From: Pyrenula massariospora
Taxonomy: Eukaryota > Ascomycota > Eurotiomycetes > Pyrenulales > Pyrenulaceae
DNA length: 64,000 nt
Direction: 5' to 3'
Assembly: GCA_021030905.1 (NCBI GenBank)
Contig: JAGFMI010000003.1
Coordinates: forward strand, 2,046,001 to 2,110,000
Shown: piece after piece, positions 21,773 through 33,500 of the stretch
Layout of the letters: the number at the start of each line of letters is the position of its first letter
How positions within the stretch are numbered: the stretch's first letter is position 1
The notes under the pieces: model-generated
The model's database searches: none
What the model was told of the DNA's origin: nothing
Seen by the model: the letters and a program-made list of their open reading frames with translations, nothing else
Translations under genes and position numbers: made by a program

Positions 21773-23953
21773 ATGGCGGGCCCGCTCACGCCGCTCTCCC
21801 CGTCCAGCCAGAACGTGAACGCGAAGACGAATGCGAGGCCTGTGACGCCGGATGGATGGACTTCAAAGACGTACTATCACGAGGAGGAGGAGAACATAGT
21901 ATATCAGAGTGCGAAGACAGTGGCGGTGAGGGAGGAAGGGAGGAGTTCGCCGTTTGTCGAGGACGTTGATCTTCAGAGAGATGGGGATGACGGGTATGAT
22001 GCTACGCACTTCCACGATTCGACGCATTCACATTCTGTCTATGCCACGCCGACAGTGTCGCGGAAGAGCTCGGAGGCGCACGACATGCCTAGCTACGCGA
22101 GTACAGAGGCGGAGGAACTGGCAGAACCGTCAGCTTCTACAACGCCGCCGCCGCCGCCGATCGAAGAGAGCGTTATCCATCACACCATATTTGAGGGGGA
22201 GAATGAAGGGATGAGCACGATCTACACCGGCGCAGAAGAGGAGGATACAGATGCGGAATCGAGTATGAATATAGATACCGCGGATCTTAGCACGTTCTCC
22301 GCCGTCGCAAACGCAGACATGACCCGCTTCGCGAACCTAATAGGGTCTCCGACGAAGAGTGTTGGTGGTGGTGCGTGGAGTCCGAGCAAACAGCTCCTAC
22401 AAACGCCCATGACGGCGCGCTCTCCATCTCCGAAAAAGACGGCGCATTTCCAAGACGAGGACGAAGAAGATGAATCAGAAGACCAGACCCCCCGCCGGGC
22501 AGCGATGAACGGGGACGACACAGCCACAGCCGACCTCCTCAACTTCACCGCCCAATCCAACAACACCCTCTTCTTCCCCCCACCAACCCCGGGCACAGCA
22601 ACCCGCATGGCCCGCCGCTCCCCCTCCGGCCGCGGCGCCTTCCCCGTCCGCGTCAGTCCCACGAAATCCCAAGCTTCGCTTGATCGCGAGCACGGCACAC
22701 GCACCTCCTCACCAGCCAAAGGCAGCGGTGTGGTTGGGGTGGCAAGGACACCAGCAGCCAACAACAACACCTCGTCGCAACGCTACAGCAACCTCCTCGA
22801 CCTCGACCTCTCCCCGCTAGCAACACCCCGCAGCGTCCCCACCATCACCCCCCGTGAGCTCGAGAGCCTACGCTCTCACCTGCAGAGCGAGATCAGCGCT
22901 CTAAGTGCGACGCTGTCCGGCCGTGAGGCCGAAGTGTCGGCGCTGAAGCGGGCAGTCGCAGACGCGGAGGCGCGGGTGGGGCGGGCGATGGAGGGGGAAA
23001 GAGAAGAGAGGGCGCGGAGGGAGGGGGTGGAGGGGGGAAGGAGGGAGATGGAGGAGTTGCTGCGCGAGGTAAGGCAGGAGGTTATTGTAAGGGGGAGGGA
23101 GGCGGAGAAGGAGGGGGAGAGGAGGGAGGGGGCGGAGAGGAGGGTGGTGGAGCTTGAGGCGAGGCTGGAGAGTGTGAGTGCGAGCAAAGCTGGCGCGGCG
23201 GGTGGGGCGGAGGTGGTTTCGACGCCCGGCGGGGGTGCGGATGCGGACGCGGCGGTGAAGGAAGCGACGGAGCGGGTGGCGAGGGAGTTGCATGGGCTGT
23301 ACAAGGGCAAGCACGAGCAGAAGGTTGCTGCGCTCAAGAAGTCTTACGAGGCGCGGTGGGAGAAGCGGGTCCGGGAGCTGGAAGCTCAAGTGAAGAAATC
23401 TCAGGATGAACTTGTGGCGCTGAAGACGGAGCGGGAGAGCGCGATGACCACGGTCCACGTCCCGTCCCTCGGCGCCGTGGAGATGGAGGCGGAGATGCGG
23501 GAGCTCCGCACGAAAGTCGAAGAGGGGGAAGCAAAGAGCAGGGTCCAGCAGGCCAAGATCGAGGGCCTCGAGCACGAAGTTTCTGCGGTAAGGAAGAGCG
23601 AGGAGGGGATCAGGGCGGAGTTGGAGAGGGAGCGGGTGGAGAAGGGCGAGCTCGTTGCGACGGTGGATGTTTGGCTGAAGCTGCAGGATGAGGCGGTGCC
23701 GGCGGAGGAGGTGGCGAGGGAGACGGAGAGTTTGAGGGCGAGTGTGAGGAGGGCGTCGGCGGTTGGGGGAGGGACGGGGAGTGCGCAGGCTGTGAGCAGG
23801 TTTCAGAGTGGGTTGCCGGCGCCGGCGGCGAGGGGGGCGGGGGCGGGGGAGAGTAGGATTGGGAGGGGGATTGGGGTGGGGAGGGGTGGGAAGGGAGGGG
23901 CGGCGGGAGGGTTGATGGAGGGGATTGCGAGGATGGGTGGGGGAGGGAGGTGA
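21773..23953 (+). CDS. Coiled-coil protein, possibly spindle/cytoskeletal
   Basis: 726 residues, single exon, from the ATG at 21773 (MAGPLTPLSPSS). Residues 1-360 are disordered with many SP/TP sites (for example MTARSPSPKK, VRVSPTKSQ), suggesting CDK-type phosphorylation. Residues about 365-650 form a long coiled coil rich in Glu, Arg and Ala. Inside it, ELHGLYKGKHEQKVAALKKS is the most distinctive segment and recalls coiled-coil ends of Alp7/TACC- or Fin1-like spindle proteins; this is only a resemblance. The C-terminus is Gly/Arg-rich. The 3' third is extremely purine/G-rich on the sense strand. It converges on the F-box-like gene, with 338 bp between stops. Confidence 0.7.
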   Translation: MAGPLTPLSPSSQNVNAKTNARPVTPDGWTSKTYYHEEEENIVYQSAKTVAVREEGRSSPFVEDVDLQRDGDDGYDATHFHDSTHSHSVYATPTVSRKSSEAHDMPSYASTEAEELAEPSASTTPPPPPIEESVIHHTIFEGENEGMSTIYTGAEEEDTDAESSMNIDTADLSTFSAVANADMTRFANLIGSPTKSVGGGAWSPSKQLLQTPMTARSPSPKKTAHFQDEDEEDESEDQTPRRAAMNGDDTATADLLNFTAQSNNTLFFPPPTPGTATRMARRSPSGRGAFPVRVSPTKSQASLDREHGTRTSSPAKGSGVVGVARTPAANNNTSSQRYSNLLDLDLSPLATPRSVPTITPRELESLRSHLQSEISALSATLSGREAEVSALKRAVADAEARVGRAMEGEREERARREGVEGGRREMEELLREVRQEVIVRGREAEKEGERREGAERRVVELEARLESVSASKAGAAGGAEVVSTPGGGADADAAVKEATERVARELHGLYKGKHEQKVAALKKSYEARWEKRVRELEAQVKKSQDELVALKTERESAMTTVHVPSLGAVEMEAEMRELRTKVEEGEAKSRVQQAKIEGLEHEVSAVRKSEEGIRAELERERVEKGELVATVDVWLKLQDEAVPAEEVARETESLRASVRRASAVGGGTGSAQAVSRFQSGLPAPAARGAGAGESRIGRGIGVGRGGKGGAAGGLMEGIARMGGGGR

Positions 23954-24291
23954 TGACGTTGGGTGGGGGGATGGGTAGAATTTAGAAGGGTTTGCGGAAA
24001 CAACGGACCATTTTGCTCTTCACTTGACGTGTGTTTCTCCTGTAAGTTAGTTGGCGAAGAGTATTGAGTCAACATTCATTCATTCATTGTCGGTCATTTC
24101 CACCGACCTGGGACATTACTCTACGCCCTAACTCGTCGTGTTCCGCATTCGGGCGATTTTTCAGGAAATTATGCATTTGTTGTGATGTTCTAATGTAGCC
24201 AGATGAAGAAATATTTCTCTAAAGAATAATATACGCTAATGCCAGGTTCTAGTTTAAATGCTATGTCTATGTCTACATCTCCATCAACCCA
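23954..24291. other. Convergent 3' intergenic
   Basis: 338 bp between two convergent stops, AT-richer in its second half, presumably holding both 3' UTRs and poly(A) sites. A short ATTCATTCATTC tract lies near 24072. Confidence 0.5.
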
Positions 24292-25386
24292 TCAATCCAC
24301 CCCCTTCCCCCCCACCTCACCCTTCACCCCCCCCTCTCTCTCCTCCCTCTCTCTTTCCTTATTTTCCCACGCAACCCTCCTCTCCCTCTCCCCCCACCAC
24401 CCCCTCAACAACCTCATCTCCTGCCTCGCCGGGCCCCCCATCCCCCCACCACACCGCTGCATGCCCAGCAGCACGTCCATCCCACTCCCCACCCCTTTCC
24501 CCTCGACGATCTTCTCACACCACCCAACACCACGAGAAAGAATCTCCTCCGCGACGCTGAGCCGCCGCATCTCGGCGTATATCCCGCCCATGCCGGTCAC
24601 GGCGCTGGCGTGGAGCTCCGCGGCGCGGGCGTAGTAGGCCATTCTGGCGCCGGCGGACTTGTCGCTGCTGTCCGTCGGGCTGAGGGGGGGAGAGTGGGCG
24701 AAGAGGGATTCGGTGTGTGCGCGGAGGACGAGGGTGGAGAGGGCGAGGAGGGCGGAGAGGCATTGTTCGAGTTGGGGGAGGGAGGGGAGGGTTTTGCGGA
24801 GGAAGGTTGTGGCTGCGGCTGGGAGGCGGGAGGGTGAGTTGCCGCTGAGGCCGTAGATGAATGTTGATGGGCCAGAGGTGTGGGTGGATTGTGCTTCTGG
24901 GTTGGGAGTTGGTGAGGGAGGGGGTGGGGTGTTGTCGTGGACGGCGTCGCTGAATGACCATAGTAGGAAGAGGGCGCGGGTTAGGTCGGAGAGGGTGGGG
25001 AGTTTGAGGGAGGATCCTGTCGCTGATTGGAGGCCCTCCGGTGAGGAGAGGAGGATGTTAGCTAGGGAGCGACAGGTTTGGTAGCGGTGGTTGAGGCGAA
25101 GGAGACGGAGAAGTTCTTGATTTGCGTTTGGATTTGATGGTGTCGAGAGTGGGAGTTGCTGAGACGCTGGTGACAAGATGAGCTCGGGGGGAACATTGAG
25201 ATCGGATAAGAGCTGGGATGTGAGATAGTGCGCATGAGTATTGAAGAGGATGTTGAAATGGGAATTGGCTGAGCGAAGCGAGGTATAGGAAGTGTTGGCG
25301 GAGGGTTGTTCAAGAATCTGGATAAGGATCTCTGGTGGAAGGGCGTCGATATTTTGGTATTTCGATAGAGATGTTGGTGAATCCAT
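24292..25386 (-). CDS. F-box-like protein
   Basis: 364 residues, single exon. The N-terminus (NIDALPPEILIQILEQPSAN...YTSLRSANSHFNILF) matches the short F-box pattern LPxEIL..IL..L, so it may recruit Skp1/cullin ubiquitin ligases. Residues 80-250 are mostly helical with a hydrophobic TRALFLLWSF segment; the C-terminus is Glu/Gly/Arg-rich. No substrate-binding repeat is recognised. The last 150 nt are strongly G-rich on the sense (minus) strand, mirroring the convergent gene at 21773-23953. Confidence 0.65.
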   Translation of the reverse strand: MDSPTSLSKYQNIDALPPEILIQILEQPSANTSYTSLRSANSHFNILFNTHAHYLTSQLLSDLNVPPELILSPASQQLPLSTPSNPNANQELLRLLRLNHRYQTCRSLANILLSSPEGLQSATGSSLKLPTLSDLTRALFLLWSFSDAVHDNTPPPPSPTPNPEAQSTHTSGPSTFIYGLSGNSPSRLPAAATTFLRKTLPSLPQLEQCLSALLALSTLVLRAHTESLFAHSPPLSPTDSSDKSAGARMAYYARAAELHASAVTGMGGIYAEMRRLSVAEEILSRGVGWCEKIVEGKGVGSGMDVLLGMQRCGGGMGGPARQEMRLLRGWWGERERRVAWENKEREREEREGGVKGEVGGKGVD

Positions 25387-26671
25387 GGCTGAGGGTCACT
25401 GTTGTAGCCTTCGAAACTCAACAGAATATTGCAGACTCTAGACAGATAAGCAGGTCCAGTCCAATGTCGATAAATCCTTGTCAACGAAAGAGCACAAGAG
25501 CGAACTGATGAACGATAATAAAAGGTATGCCAATTGAGAATACGAGAACTCATATAAGGTACCAACCTGTTCTCCTTTCGGCATGAATCCTATATTCCAA
25601 ATTTGGAACACATCCCATAAGCACCATATTATCAGCTCCATTTGGGCTGGCTGGGTCTGAAACCCTCATCCAGAAAAGGGGGTGAATTGGATACGACAAA
25701 ACTGTCCAGCCAAGCTCCTCATCGTGCTTACGTGGGCCAGTGAGGATATGGCGCGTCACGCTCAGTACATAAATTTGAGATTTGGCACAGTGCGAGACAC
25801 CGCAAAATTCCGATCTTTGTTACGGGCTAGCCTTGGGCGTGTACAGTCAGCCGAAATCGCGGCCTTGCGGCTGGCGTCGTCGAGCATTTCCGAGGAGATC
25901 TTGATCGTGATTTGACGGGATGGCCATTTTGGCTCCGTTCCATGGAGAAGGCAAAGAGCGGAAAGCTTGGTGATTCACGTGGATTCTGCACGATGTGTCA
26001 GCGAAGGCGCTGTGGCTTCGCTGAAATGTCGGCGTCGGAAAGCCTGCAACGGACTAGCTGGAGAGAAGACCATCCTGCCAGCCTTGTCGGTCCGGTCGGC
26101 CATGGGGCGGAATCCTCGAGAGGAACATCAATCTCCTTTCAATGAGGCGTATCTATGAGCGGGGTAGGTCAGACATAAACACATTCTCTAAAGTCTCCAT
26201 AAAACACGCGACCTGCATGCTCGGTTGAGCTGAAAATTTTCGCAATCTAGACTCGTACCGCCGTCTACATGTGAAGGAGAGCGATCTGTTGGACATATTG
26301 AAGGGCACACTGAGACGATTCCAAGCGCCTAGCTTTCCTGTAGCCTTTGAACGTCTTCGTTTATTTCAAAAATTGGACAGTTTGGCAGTTGAAGTCAATA
26401 AATACTATTTGGTGTAAGCCGCTCATTGAGCCTTATTTGAATACAAAGTCCGCTAAACCAGTGCAAAATCCCAATTATCCCTTTCCAGAAACATACCGGC
26501 TGCGCAGGAGCGTTCCTGGTCATTTTCATTTTATCTAATCCACATTGCCTCTTGGAGGTGCGGACATTTGGTACAAGGTTCAAGAGGCAAAAAGCCCAAC
26601 AAAGCAATAAACTTGGGTATATCAAATCACAGCCAACGATATGAAAAGAAGTAAGAAGAGAACTACAACAA
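25387..26671. other. Intergenic 1.3 kb
   Basis: Holds the promoter of the F-box-like gene and the 3' flank of the next minus-strand gene. Several short frames on both strands lack any motif. No RNA gene or repeat is recognised. Confidence 0.5.
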
Positions 26672-29600
26672 TCATATCATGCCGCCGTGCATTCGAGGTT
26701 GCCGCGGGAAATTCGGGAGAGCAGGCGAAGGCGTCGCCATGATATGCTGTCGAGCCCGAGCATTCAGATTCCCTCCCTCGCTTGAAGACTTCCGTAGCCG
26801 TTGTCGCTGTCGGTGCGGTTTCTTCTCCGCGTCGTCCGAAAAATGGCTCCGGTCCTCAATAGCAGATTTCGGCATTGGCTGACCATCGTACACGTCGTTG
26901 CGCATGCCTGGATTGACCATAGTTTGCGTTAAGGTAGGCCGTCTGCGTCGAGGATTCATGATCGGGATTGGTGGCGACTCCTTATCGTGGGGAAAGTGGC
27001 CGTTACCACCTGGGCTCTGGCCCGTTCGCAACCCATAAGTGGAAATTGTGGAAGTACTAGACAGAAAGGTAGGTTCGGATATCATGCCTTTTGTTACCGA
27101 GCGTTTTCGAGATGTATTGGGGTGGTTGTGAGCTTGATCTTGTGGGGTCCACCCAGGCGTGGAAGCAGCAGAATAATTCGGCGACCCGTCTGGTATCGTT
27201 GGCGTGGAGGAGGCAGAATATGCATTGAGGTAAGGCGATGGCCTTGATGTGAAGCCAGGACCCTGCGTCTGAATTGGCAAGAGATTATCCTTTTCGAAAT
27301 ATTCTGTCTTTGGTGGAGGTGGTCGACTTCCATTTCTGTATCGACCAGATGCAGCTGACGCAGATCTCTCGTACGGGTTTGGACGACGTTCAAAGTTTTC
27401 CATCGGTGGACGTGGAGGTATAGAGATATTCGGTGGGAAGTTTGGAGGCATGTCTCTTGGCCGCCCGGCTCCATCCGGCGCGGCCTTATCCAAATCGTCC
27501 CGGTGTTTATCATTTCGACTTCTAGACCGACCACCAGAAAGATCCGAGCTGGAACGATCTCTTCGCGAGCCTTTGAAAGATGATGGTGTTGCTGCTCGGT
27601 GATTGGAGTCCGCAAACTCGTTTGAAGGATCAGGCCCACCGGGTCCGCGATACTGTCGGGCAGAAATAGGAGGCTGCGGCATTCCAGATGGAGCGTGTGG
27701 GGAGCGAGGCATATGTGGAGAGCGTGGCATATGCGGTGACCGAGCCTTTGGTCGTTTTGAGAAATCGGCCAGCATTCTTGACTCTTCCTCCTTCCAAAGT
27801 TCATCCTGACCCATTTTGGGCGACGAGCTACTCATGGTAGCATTTCCTATTCCTAACATTTTCATGGCTTTGTTCTGGGGTTCCGCGTTGCCTGTGAGAG
27901 GGGCACGGGTGGTTTTCTGCCTGATTATCGAGAAAGCGTTACCTGGTTTCGGTGCTCCCGGAACGGGACTATTCGCCCGGCTGTTGCTCTCTGCTACGCT
28001 TCGCAATTTCTCTTGGACTCGACGTCTCCGTTCTGCTAGTTCATTCTCAAAGTCCTCGCGTTCTCTCTCGGTCTCCGTACTTCCTCCACGATAATGTTTC
28101 GCATTAAGAACCTCTTGCCAAGTTTGTCCGTCGGGAGAATTCGATCTGTTTTTCTCCGGACTTTGCCCATTCTGCGGAGTCTGCAAGCCGGTTCCTTGTT
28201 CCTTCAGAGCAGTTGCTTGACCGAGGATCTGTTTGGCCTTCTGCGACATGGTGGGAATGGCAGAGCCAGCCGGTTGCGACGTTAATGACAATTGTTTGGT
28301 ATGTCTGCGGAAAGCGTCCTCAAATTCCCAGGGATTGCTGTGCATACTCTCTGTTTGGTTCAAAATCCTTGCTGACGGAACGGAGCGGTCTTTTCCTGGA
28401 GAATCGCCAAATTTATCTTGTGCTGGACCGGGTGATCTGGGTGGATAGATAGAAGATTTGTCACTGTCCTGTCTAAGATGGGCTCGGATAAGTCCGCTTA
28501 GCCCCATACCAGGACCAAGTGTCGGTGAATCGGCAGCAGTATCATCAGTCGGCGAAGGTATTGGTTCCATAATGTCCACATGATTCCGGATCGGGACTGA
28601 ACCAGGGATGGAAGAATATTCATGCAGAGAATGATGAGATGAGGCAGATGAGGAGCGATCGCGAACACGGCTGGTATTCGATTTCTCGGAAATCGTAACC
28701 GAGTGGCGAGGTCGAGGTTCTGGACGTCCTGGAGGATTTTTCTCTGCCTCCTCATCGCTCGGCGAGACCAGCTCGAGGAAAGTCCCCTGCGAGTTACCGG
28801 GATCTGTGCTGATAGGATTAAGTCTAACTTTGGTTAGCCCAAGTCCCTCAGAGGCCTGTTCCGTCTCAATTTGTGCCGGGATTTCCTTTGGAAATGGCGC
28901 TTGATTCGAATGTGAGCGCGAGCTGGTTGACGATGCATCCAAGCGGCTGCGATCACCTCCTGAAGGTACACTGGGAAGCGCTGATGTTGGAGGAGGTGCG
29001 CTCGGCTTTGGAAGTGGACTACCGCTTCGGCCTTCGTGAAGCTGCATCTGCCTTTGCAGAAATTGTTGATCATCATATTGCTTTGCGGGTCGATTGAACA
29101 AGCCCATCGCAGTGGCCTTTCCCCGATCTTCAGGCTGAATACTGTTCGCATAGGTTGTGGCGTCGTCTCCTTCACTAATTGGAGGGCTAAGCGGCGGTAC
29201 ATAACCAAATCCATGTCGGGCGTCCGCTTCCTGACCTTTGCTGTCGGCTCTAACCCTCTCCCCTTGACCAGAACCTGGAGGTGTTGCAGATGGTGGCGGA
29301 CTTGTGGTACGGAAAGCTGAGGTATTAGTGACAGGGGAAGCTTTCTGGAAACGTTCATGCAGTTGAGTGGCACTCCTTGACTGAGACAGACTCGGATTTC
29401 GAAGAACAGAAGTTTGCGGAACGGATGCTTGATCGCCAGCGATCCCGTACAGCCTCCGGTGAATTGTGGTGTTGCGATCCAAGGCAGCACTTGGCGGCAC
29501 GCTTCCTTTGACACCAGCAAAACTAGATGAATTCCGATTGCTCTGATATGGAGGTATCTGCGAATCGATTGACGTGGCAGCAGTAGATGTGCGTCGATTA

Positions 29601-30382
29601 GACGGACCCGACGCCGTCGAAGACTGGGTCCCGCGATTTTTGCTGAAGCCAACTGATGGTGAGCTTGAGCTTTCGTGGTCTTCATGGTCAGTGTCTCGCG
29701 CATGATCCAATGAATCCCCAGATCGCTTGTCATTTGGTTCTTGCTCCCGGGTTTGCGTGTTCTTAAAATGGAACAATGAGACGTCGTTTTCATAGACAGC
29801 TCTACCAGGTAAGGGAGAAGTTGGCATCACGGGGCTTCCCAGTGCCTTTGAAGAAGAAGCGCCTTGGGGAATTTTGTAAACCTTCTGGCGGCCACCAAAA
29901 AGGTTGTTTGACTCCACTGGTCGGGTCCTGTTCATAACACTTCCGTCATCATCAGTCCCATAACCATCGAGTGAGGCATATGAGCCGGATCTCTCCTTCA
30001 AAAACGGGGGCCGGATCGAAGAATTGATGGATGCAACCTCATCGATGTCTCCTAACGTCGATGGTGAGTGGTTGAATACATTCAGCCGCGATGCTCGTTT
30101 GGGGAATAGCACGCTATCGTCATTAGCTTTGCCTAGCTTAGAGGTGGGATCATCCTGCTCGCGTAACATGCTGAATCGAGCTGACAAATTCGGCATCAAC
30201 AAGCTAGTTCTGAAGTCATCACTTGAGGGCAATACAGTTGCGAGGTCCATAGGCGGCTTTGATTCAACTTGCCCCTTCTTGCCCTTTTTTCCTATCGAGA
30301 AGATGGCCCCTGAAGAGGATCCGCCTGTTGAAGCTCCGTCTCCTGCATCTATCCCCTTCTTCCGACCCCGAAAGACATTCAT
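26672..30382 (-). CDS. Large disordered fungal protein, unknown function
   Basis: 1236 residues without an internal intron from the ATG at 30382 (MNVFRGRKKGIDAGDG). The frame opens 19 codons earlier at 30439, but that part reads like leader. Almost the whole protein is low-complexity Ser/Pro/Arg-rich sequence with many SP and RSxS sites, suggesting heavy phosphorylation and a scaffold-like role (inference). One helical charged segment, with ERRRRVQEKLRSVAE near residue 800, could be a short coiled coil. A tandem RSPHMP/RSPHAP repeat (plus-strand 27690-27745) stands out, and a basic tail has PRRRRPTLTQTM. A likely 5' UTR intron lies upstream. I do not recognise a named homologue. Confidence 0.7.
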   Translation of the reverse strand: MNVFRGRKKGIDAGDGASTGGSSSGAIFSIGKKGKKGQVESKPPMDLATVLPSSDDFRTSLLMPNLSARFSMLREQDDPTSKLGKANDDSVLFPKRASRLNVFNHSPSTLGDIDEVASINSSIRPPFLKERSGSYASLDGYGTDDDGSVMNRTRPVESNNLFGGRQKVYKIPQGASSSKALGSPVMPTSPLPGRAVYENDVSLFHFKNTQTREQEPNDKRSGDSLDHARDTDHEDHESSSSPSVGFSKNRGTQSSTASGPSNRRTSTAATSIDSQIPPYQSNRNSSSFAGVKGSVPPSAALDRNTTIHRRLYGIAGDQASVPQTSVLRNPSLSQSRSATQLHERFQKASPVTNTSAFRTTSPPPSATPPGSGQGERVRADSKGQEADARHGFGYVPPLSPPISEGDDATTYANSIQPEDRGKATAMGLFNRPAKQYDDQQFLQRQMQLHEGRSGSPLPKPSAPPPTSALPSVPSGGDRSRLDASSTSSRSHSNQAPFPKEIPAQIETEQASEGLGLTKVRLNPISTDPGNSQGTFLELVSPSDEEAEKNPPGRPEPRPRHSVTISEKSNTSRVRDRSSSASSHHSLHEYSSIPGSVPIRNHVDIMEPIPSPTDDTAADSPTLGPGMGLSGLIRAHLRQDSDKSSIYPPRSPGPAQDKFGDSPGKDRSVPSARILNQTESMHSNPWEFEDAFRRHTKQLSLTSQPAGSAIPTMSQKAKQILGQATALKEQGTGLQTPQNGQSPEKNRSNSPDGQTWQEVLNAKHYRGGSTETEREREDFENELAERRRRVQEKLRSVAESNSRANSPVPGAPKPGNAFSIIRQKTTRAPLTGNAEPQNKAMKMLGIGNATMSSSSPKMGQDELWKEEESRMLADFSKRPKARSPHMPRSPHMPRSPHAPSGMPQPPISARQYRGPGGPDPSNEFADSNHRAATPSSFKGSRRDRSSSDLSGGRSRSRNDKHRDDLDKAAPDGAGRPRDMPPNFPPNISIPPRPPMENFERRPNPYERSASAASGRYRNGSRPPPPKTEYFEKDNLLPIQTQGPGFTSRPSPYLNAYSASSTPTIPDGSPNYSAASTPGWTPQDQAHNHPNTSRKRSVTKGMISEPTFLSSTSTISTYGLRTGQSPGGNGHFPHDKESPPIPIMNPRRRRPTLTQTMVNPGMRNDVYDGQPMPKSAIEDRSHFSDDAEKKPHRQRQRLRKSSSEGGNLNARARQHIMATPSPALPNFPRQPRMHGGMI

Positions 30383-30506
30383 GATTGTAAGATTGTTTGC
30401 AACACCGAAGGTCAATAAGAGACAGTCTCCGGGGAGCACTGCGCGGGTTGGCTCTAGAGCCCGCGAAGAGACAACTTCGATCGAGAATCTGTAAAGGACG
30501 GTGTCC

Positions 30507-30581
30507 CTGCGAATTCACCAATTCCAGTCAGCTCAAAACACGTCAATAGACTTTGGTTACCTGGGGGAGTGCAAAACTTAC
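30507..30581 (-). other. Probable 5' UTR intron of the 26672-30382 gene
   Basis: On the minus strand, GTAAGT at 30581 is followed by a GAGCTGACTGG branch site and a TTCGCAG acceptor ending at 30507 (75 nt). All three signals are good and it lies 125 bp before the ATG. It has no coding effect. Confidence 0.4.
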
Positions 30582-30582
30582 T

Positions 30583-33500
30583 GCCCTAAATTTTTTGCGA
30601 GACTTGTACGGAGTTCTTGAAAGTCTGATCAAGGTATGTGACCATTTTTCTCTATCACACCGGCAGGCATTAACCTTGGTCTGTGGACCTCAACCCACTC
30701 TCTTAAATTCTTGCAGGGGTGATAGCCGTCGGTAGAGGAATTTTCGGGAAAGGCTTGGAAAAAGATGCCGCAGAGTATGCAGGTAGCCGTTGACTGTTTG
30801 GGATGAAGGGAAAACGATGTCCAATACTGAAGTCGATGACAAAAAGAAGGTTAAGGCAATGGACAACCAAGGGTAGGTGACGGTCCGTGTTCGAAAAGAT
30901 CCTCCCTCAAACGAATCCGAGCCGAATGTTGAAACGAATGAGTGACAAGCGCCGGCGCACCCTTTTCTCACTATGCAACTGTTTGTTGGTAAAAGAAAAT
31001 GGCGTCGGAAGACCGTTGTGAAGGAAATCGCCTGAGATAGAAAGGCAAGAGTCAGCAGATGACGACCAGGGACTCGAAGTGATCGAGAACAAATTGAGGT
31101 AGAGATCGTCGGCAAGAGCCAAATTTGGAGAGCTCGACGTTCAAACGCGTACCCCGGACACCAAATGCCTCAACCCGCCCGGACAATCTCGCGGTAGCCA
31201 CGTGTAGGACGAAGCTCAGAAGCGTGGCTTGAGGCGTATTGAGCAAGTACCAGACGATCAATTGTGCTTGTAAGACGATGCCAGGCGGGATCCGGCAGGC
31301 TAAGGGTGGGAGGCCTTGACCTTGAGCCAGTCAAGGCGTTTGCACTGCACTTATGGCAAGAGAGAAAGGATGTGCCGGGGGGGCGACGTGTAGGCGTCGG
31401 AAGGTGCGCCCAAACGAGTGATGGGCAGCTGGGGGATTTTAGTGTCTTGGATGCGATTGGTCTCGCTGGTAGGACAGGCGTTGACATGGGAGAGACTCTT
31501 AGAATGAAATGAGTGAATGTATGGGGTGGGGATTGGTAGTTTGGAGGAGAGTTCGGGGGAATTATTTTGTCAGGGGTCTGCCCTTTACCGTTACGGCAGG
31601 GGTCTTAATCTGAAACTTCCGCGCAGGGGGGCCCTGGTCCGCTTAGTCGATGCACTGTGATGGACTTTGACTCGAGGCGGCTATAGCACACATGGCATTG
31701 AGCCTTTCCCTCTCCACGCCCTAACCCGCAATTGGCCTGAGATTCCTCCTACGTGACGGGGAAATCTGAACCAGCTTTTCTGGGACGATGTGCACGCCAG
31801 TGCTAACGACAAAGCCACCGATCCGGAAGCGCGGGTAGTGGAGCAAACGAGAAAAATCTATGATCACCATGCCGACGTCTTTTCCCCTTTCAGAGTGCTC
31901 TCAGATCCTCTGCGCTGCCCGAAAAAGCTGACCACACGGCACAAGATGGTGGCGATTTTCTCAGCTATGGTGTTGCGGCTTTTCCGGAGGCACACAATAA
32001 GAGAATGTGGAAAGACAGCGGCTAAGGAAAGCAATATCAGTGGCGTGAATGATCTTCCGTTGCACAAATCACTGCATCGGAAGATTTCCTTTCCCTGTCC
32101 CGACATGCAACCTGCAGCCAACGCTGCTGGTGGCCTCAGGGCTTGCATAGCAAGGCGTTCGAATGACATCCCGTCGATGCCCAAATTACCCACACGGGCC
32201 CACAGAAGAAATACTATATTGCTACACTGTGTACAGATAAGATTCATAGGACTGGATATTCCTAGAGCTTCTCGTCTTTGCGCGCCTTAGTTGTTCGAAA
32301 TTATCTAGATTTCTTTTTTGACCTTTTCCAGTTCAATGCGAGTAACATGTCTCTGGGACTGTGCGCGCTCGATGTTGGCCGTGCGCTCGCGAACAACCAT
32401 GTCGCTCCCGGAGCATCGCCGAAGGCTCGTCAGTGATCAGTGTCACCCTGACATGCCAGATCTGCTATCCTGACCACTATTATCATCATCCTAGATTTTC
32501 TTTGAAGCTTATGAAGATGACTATGGATTAAGCACGGCAGCATGGACCACCCGTCAGTTTTCGGCTAACAGCGTACAAACCGCCCCCCAAAGACGACTAT
32601 TTATTAGAATGTCACTGCCTAGGTTTCATGGCCTCGACGTCGTAGTCCTGACGGCAATTATGAGAGCATCCTGCCGTCTGCTTTGTAAGGCTTCGTTTGT
32701 TGCCGTCCGATGGTAACACGACTCTTATGATGCTCCTAGCTGGCGAAAGCGAAATGAGTACGCGTGCCAGTTCCACAGTGGGAAAAGAATAATATTCCTC
32801 CACCAGCTGCGGGGCTTCTTAGGCTTGGGCGCTCCCCGCCGCGGAGATTCGATATTGAGGGTGAGTCAATTAGTGACTGATACGAGGGCCGGCTGAACGA
32901 GGCTGCTAAAGGGCGCATCGAACGGGTTACGAGTCTCAATAACATACCGTCAACAATCTTAAACCAACAGCAAAAGACCAAAGAGACGTGTGAGATGTGG
33001 TCCTGGTAGGCTTTTGGCCCCCCCGAGCTGCATCCGCAGGGCTGCTCAGTTGTGAGTTGGAGTAACCCTCTCCCCTCATCTCGCCCATTTCTCCCCTATT
33101 TTGCTATTTCCACCAACTTTGCCGCTTATGCAGGGGCGAGCCAATTGACTTTTGAGCCGCCTGTCAATCCCTGGACGAGGCGTGCCGACCCTGAGCCTCG
33201 GGTCTGAATTCCGGACTGGTCGTGCCGATCATGAAATCCCATCAAGAATAGTCACGAGCAGCATTATCAAAATGATGGGATCAATACTATTGTCGGCTTT
33301 CCCAGCTCGGAAAACTGTCAGAGATCAAAATTTGAATTGTCTGCCCATCTCGTCTGTCGTCTCACGGAATTCTCGGACCCGGTTTTGCGACCTGAAAGCG
33401 CACGAAGGCCTAGAGAAGCAGTTCTCCGAATCCTCTAGATTAATATTAATATATGGTCAGCAGCCGGCATTTGCAAGCCACCAAACCGGCAGACGTCAGA

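Noticed and set aside
22222-23575. Long minus-strand frames inside the coiled-coil gene
   Set aside because: Shadows of a purine-rich coding strand; they read as Leu/Pro/Arg low complexity.
31790-32290. 166-codon plus-strand frame in the gene-poor region
   Set aside because: Overlaps a 127-codon minus frame, has no recognisable motif and no intron signals that extend it.
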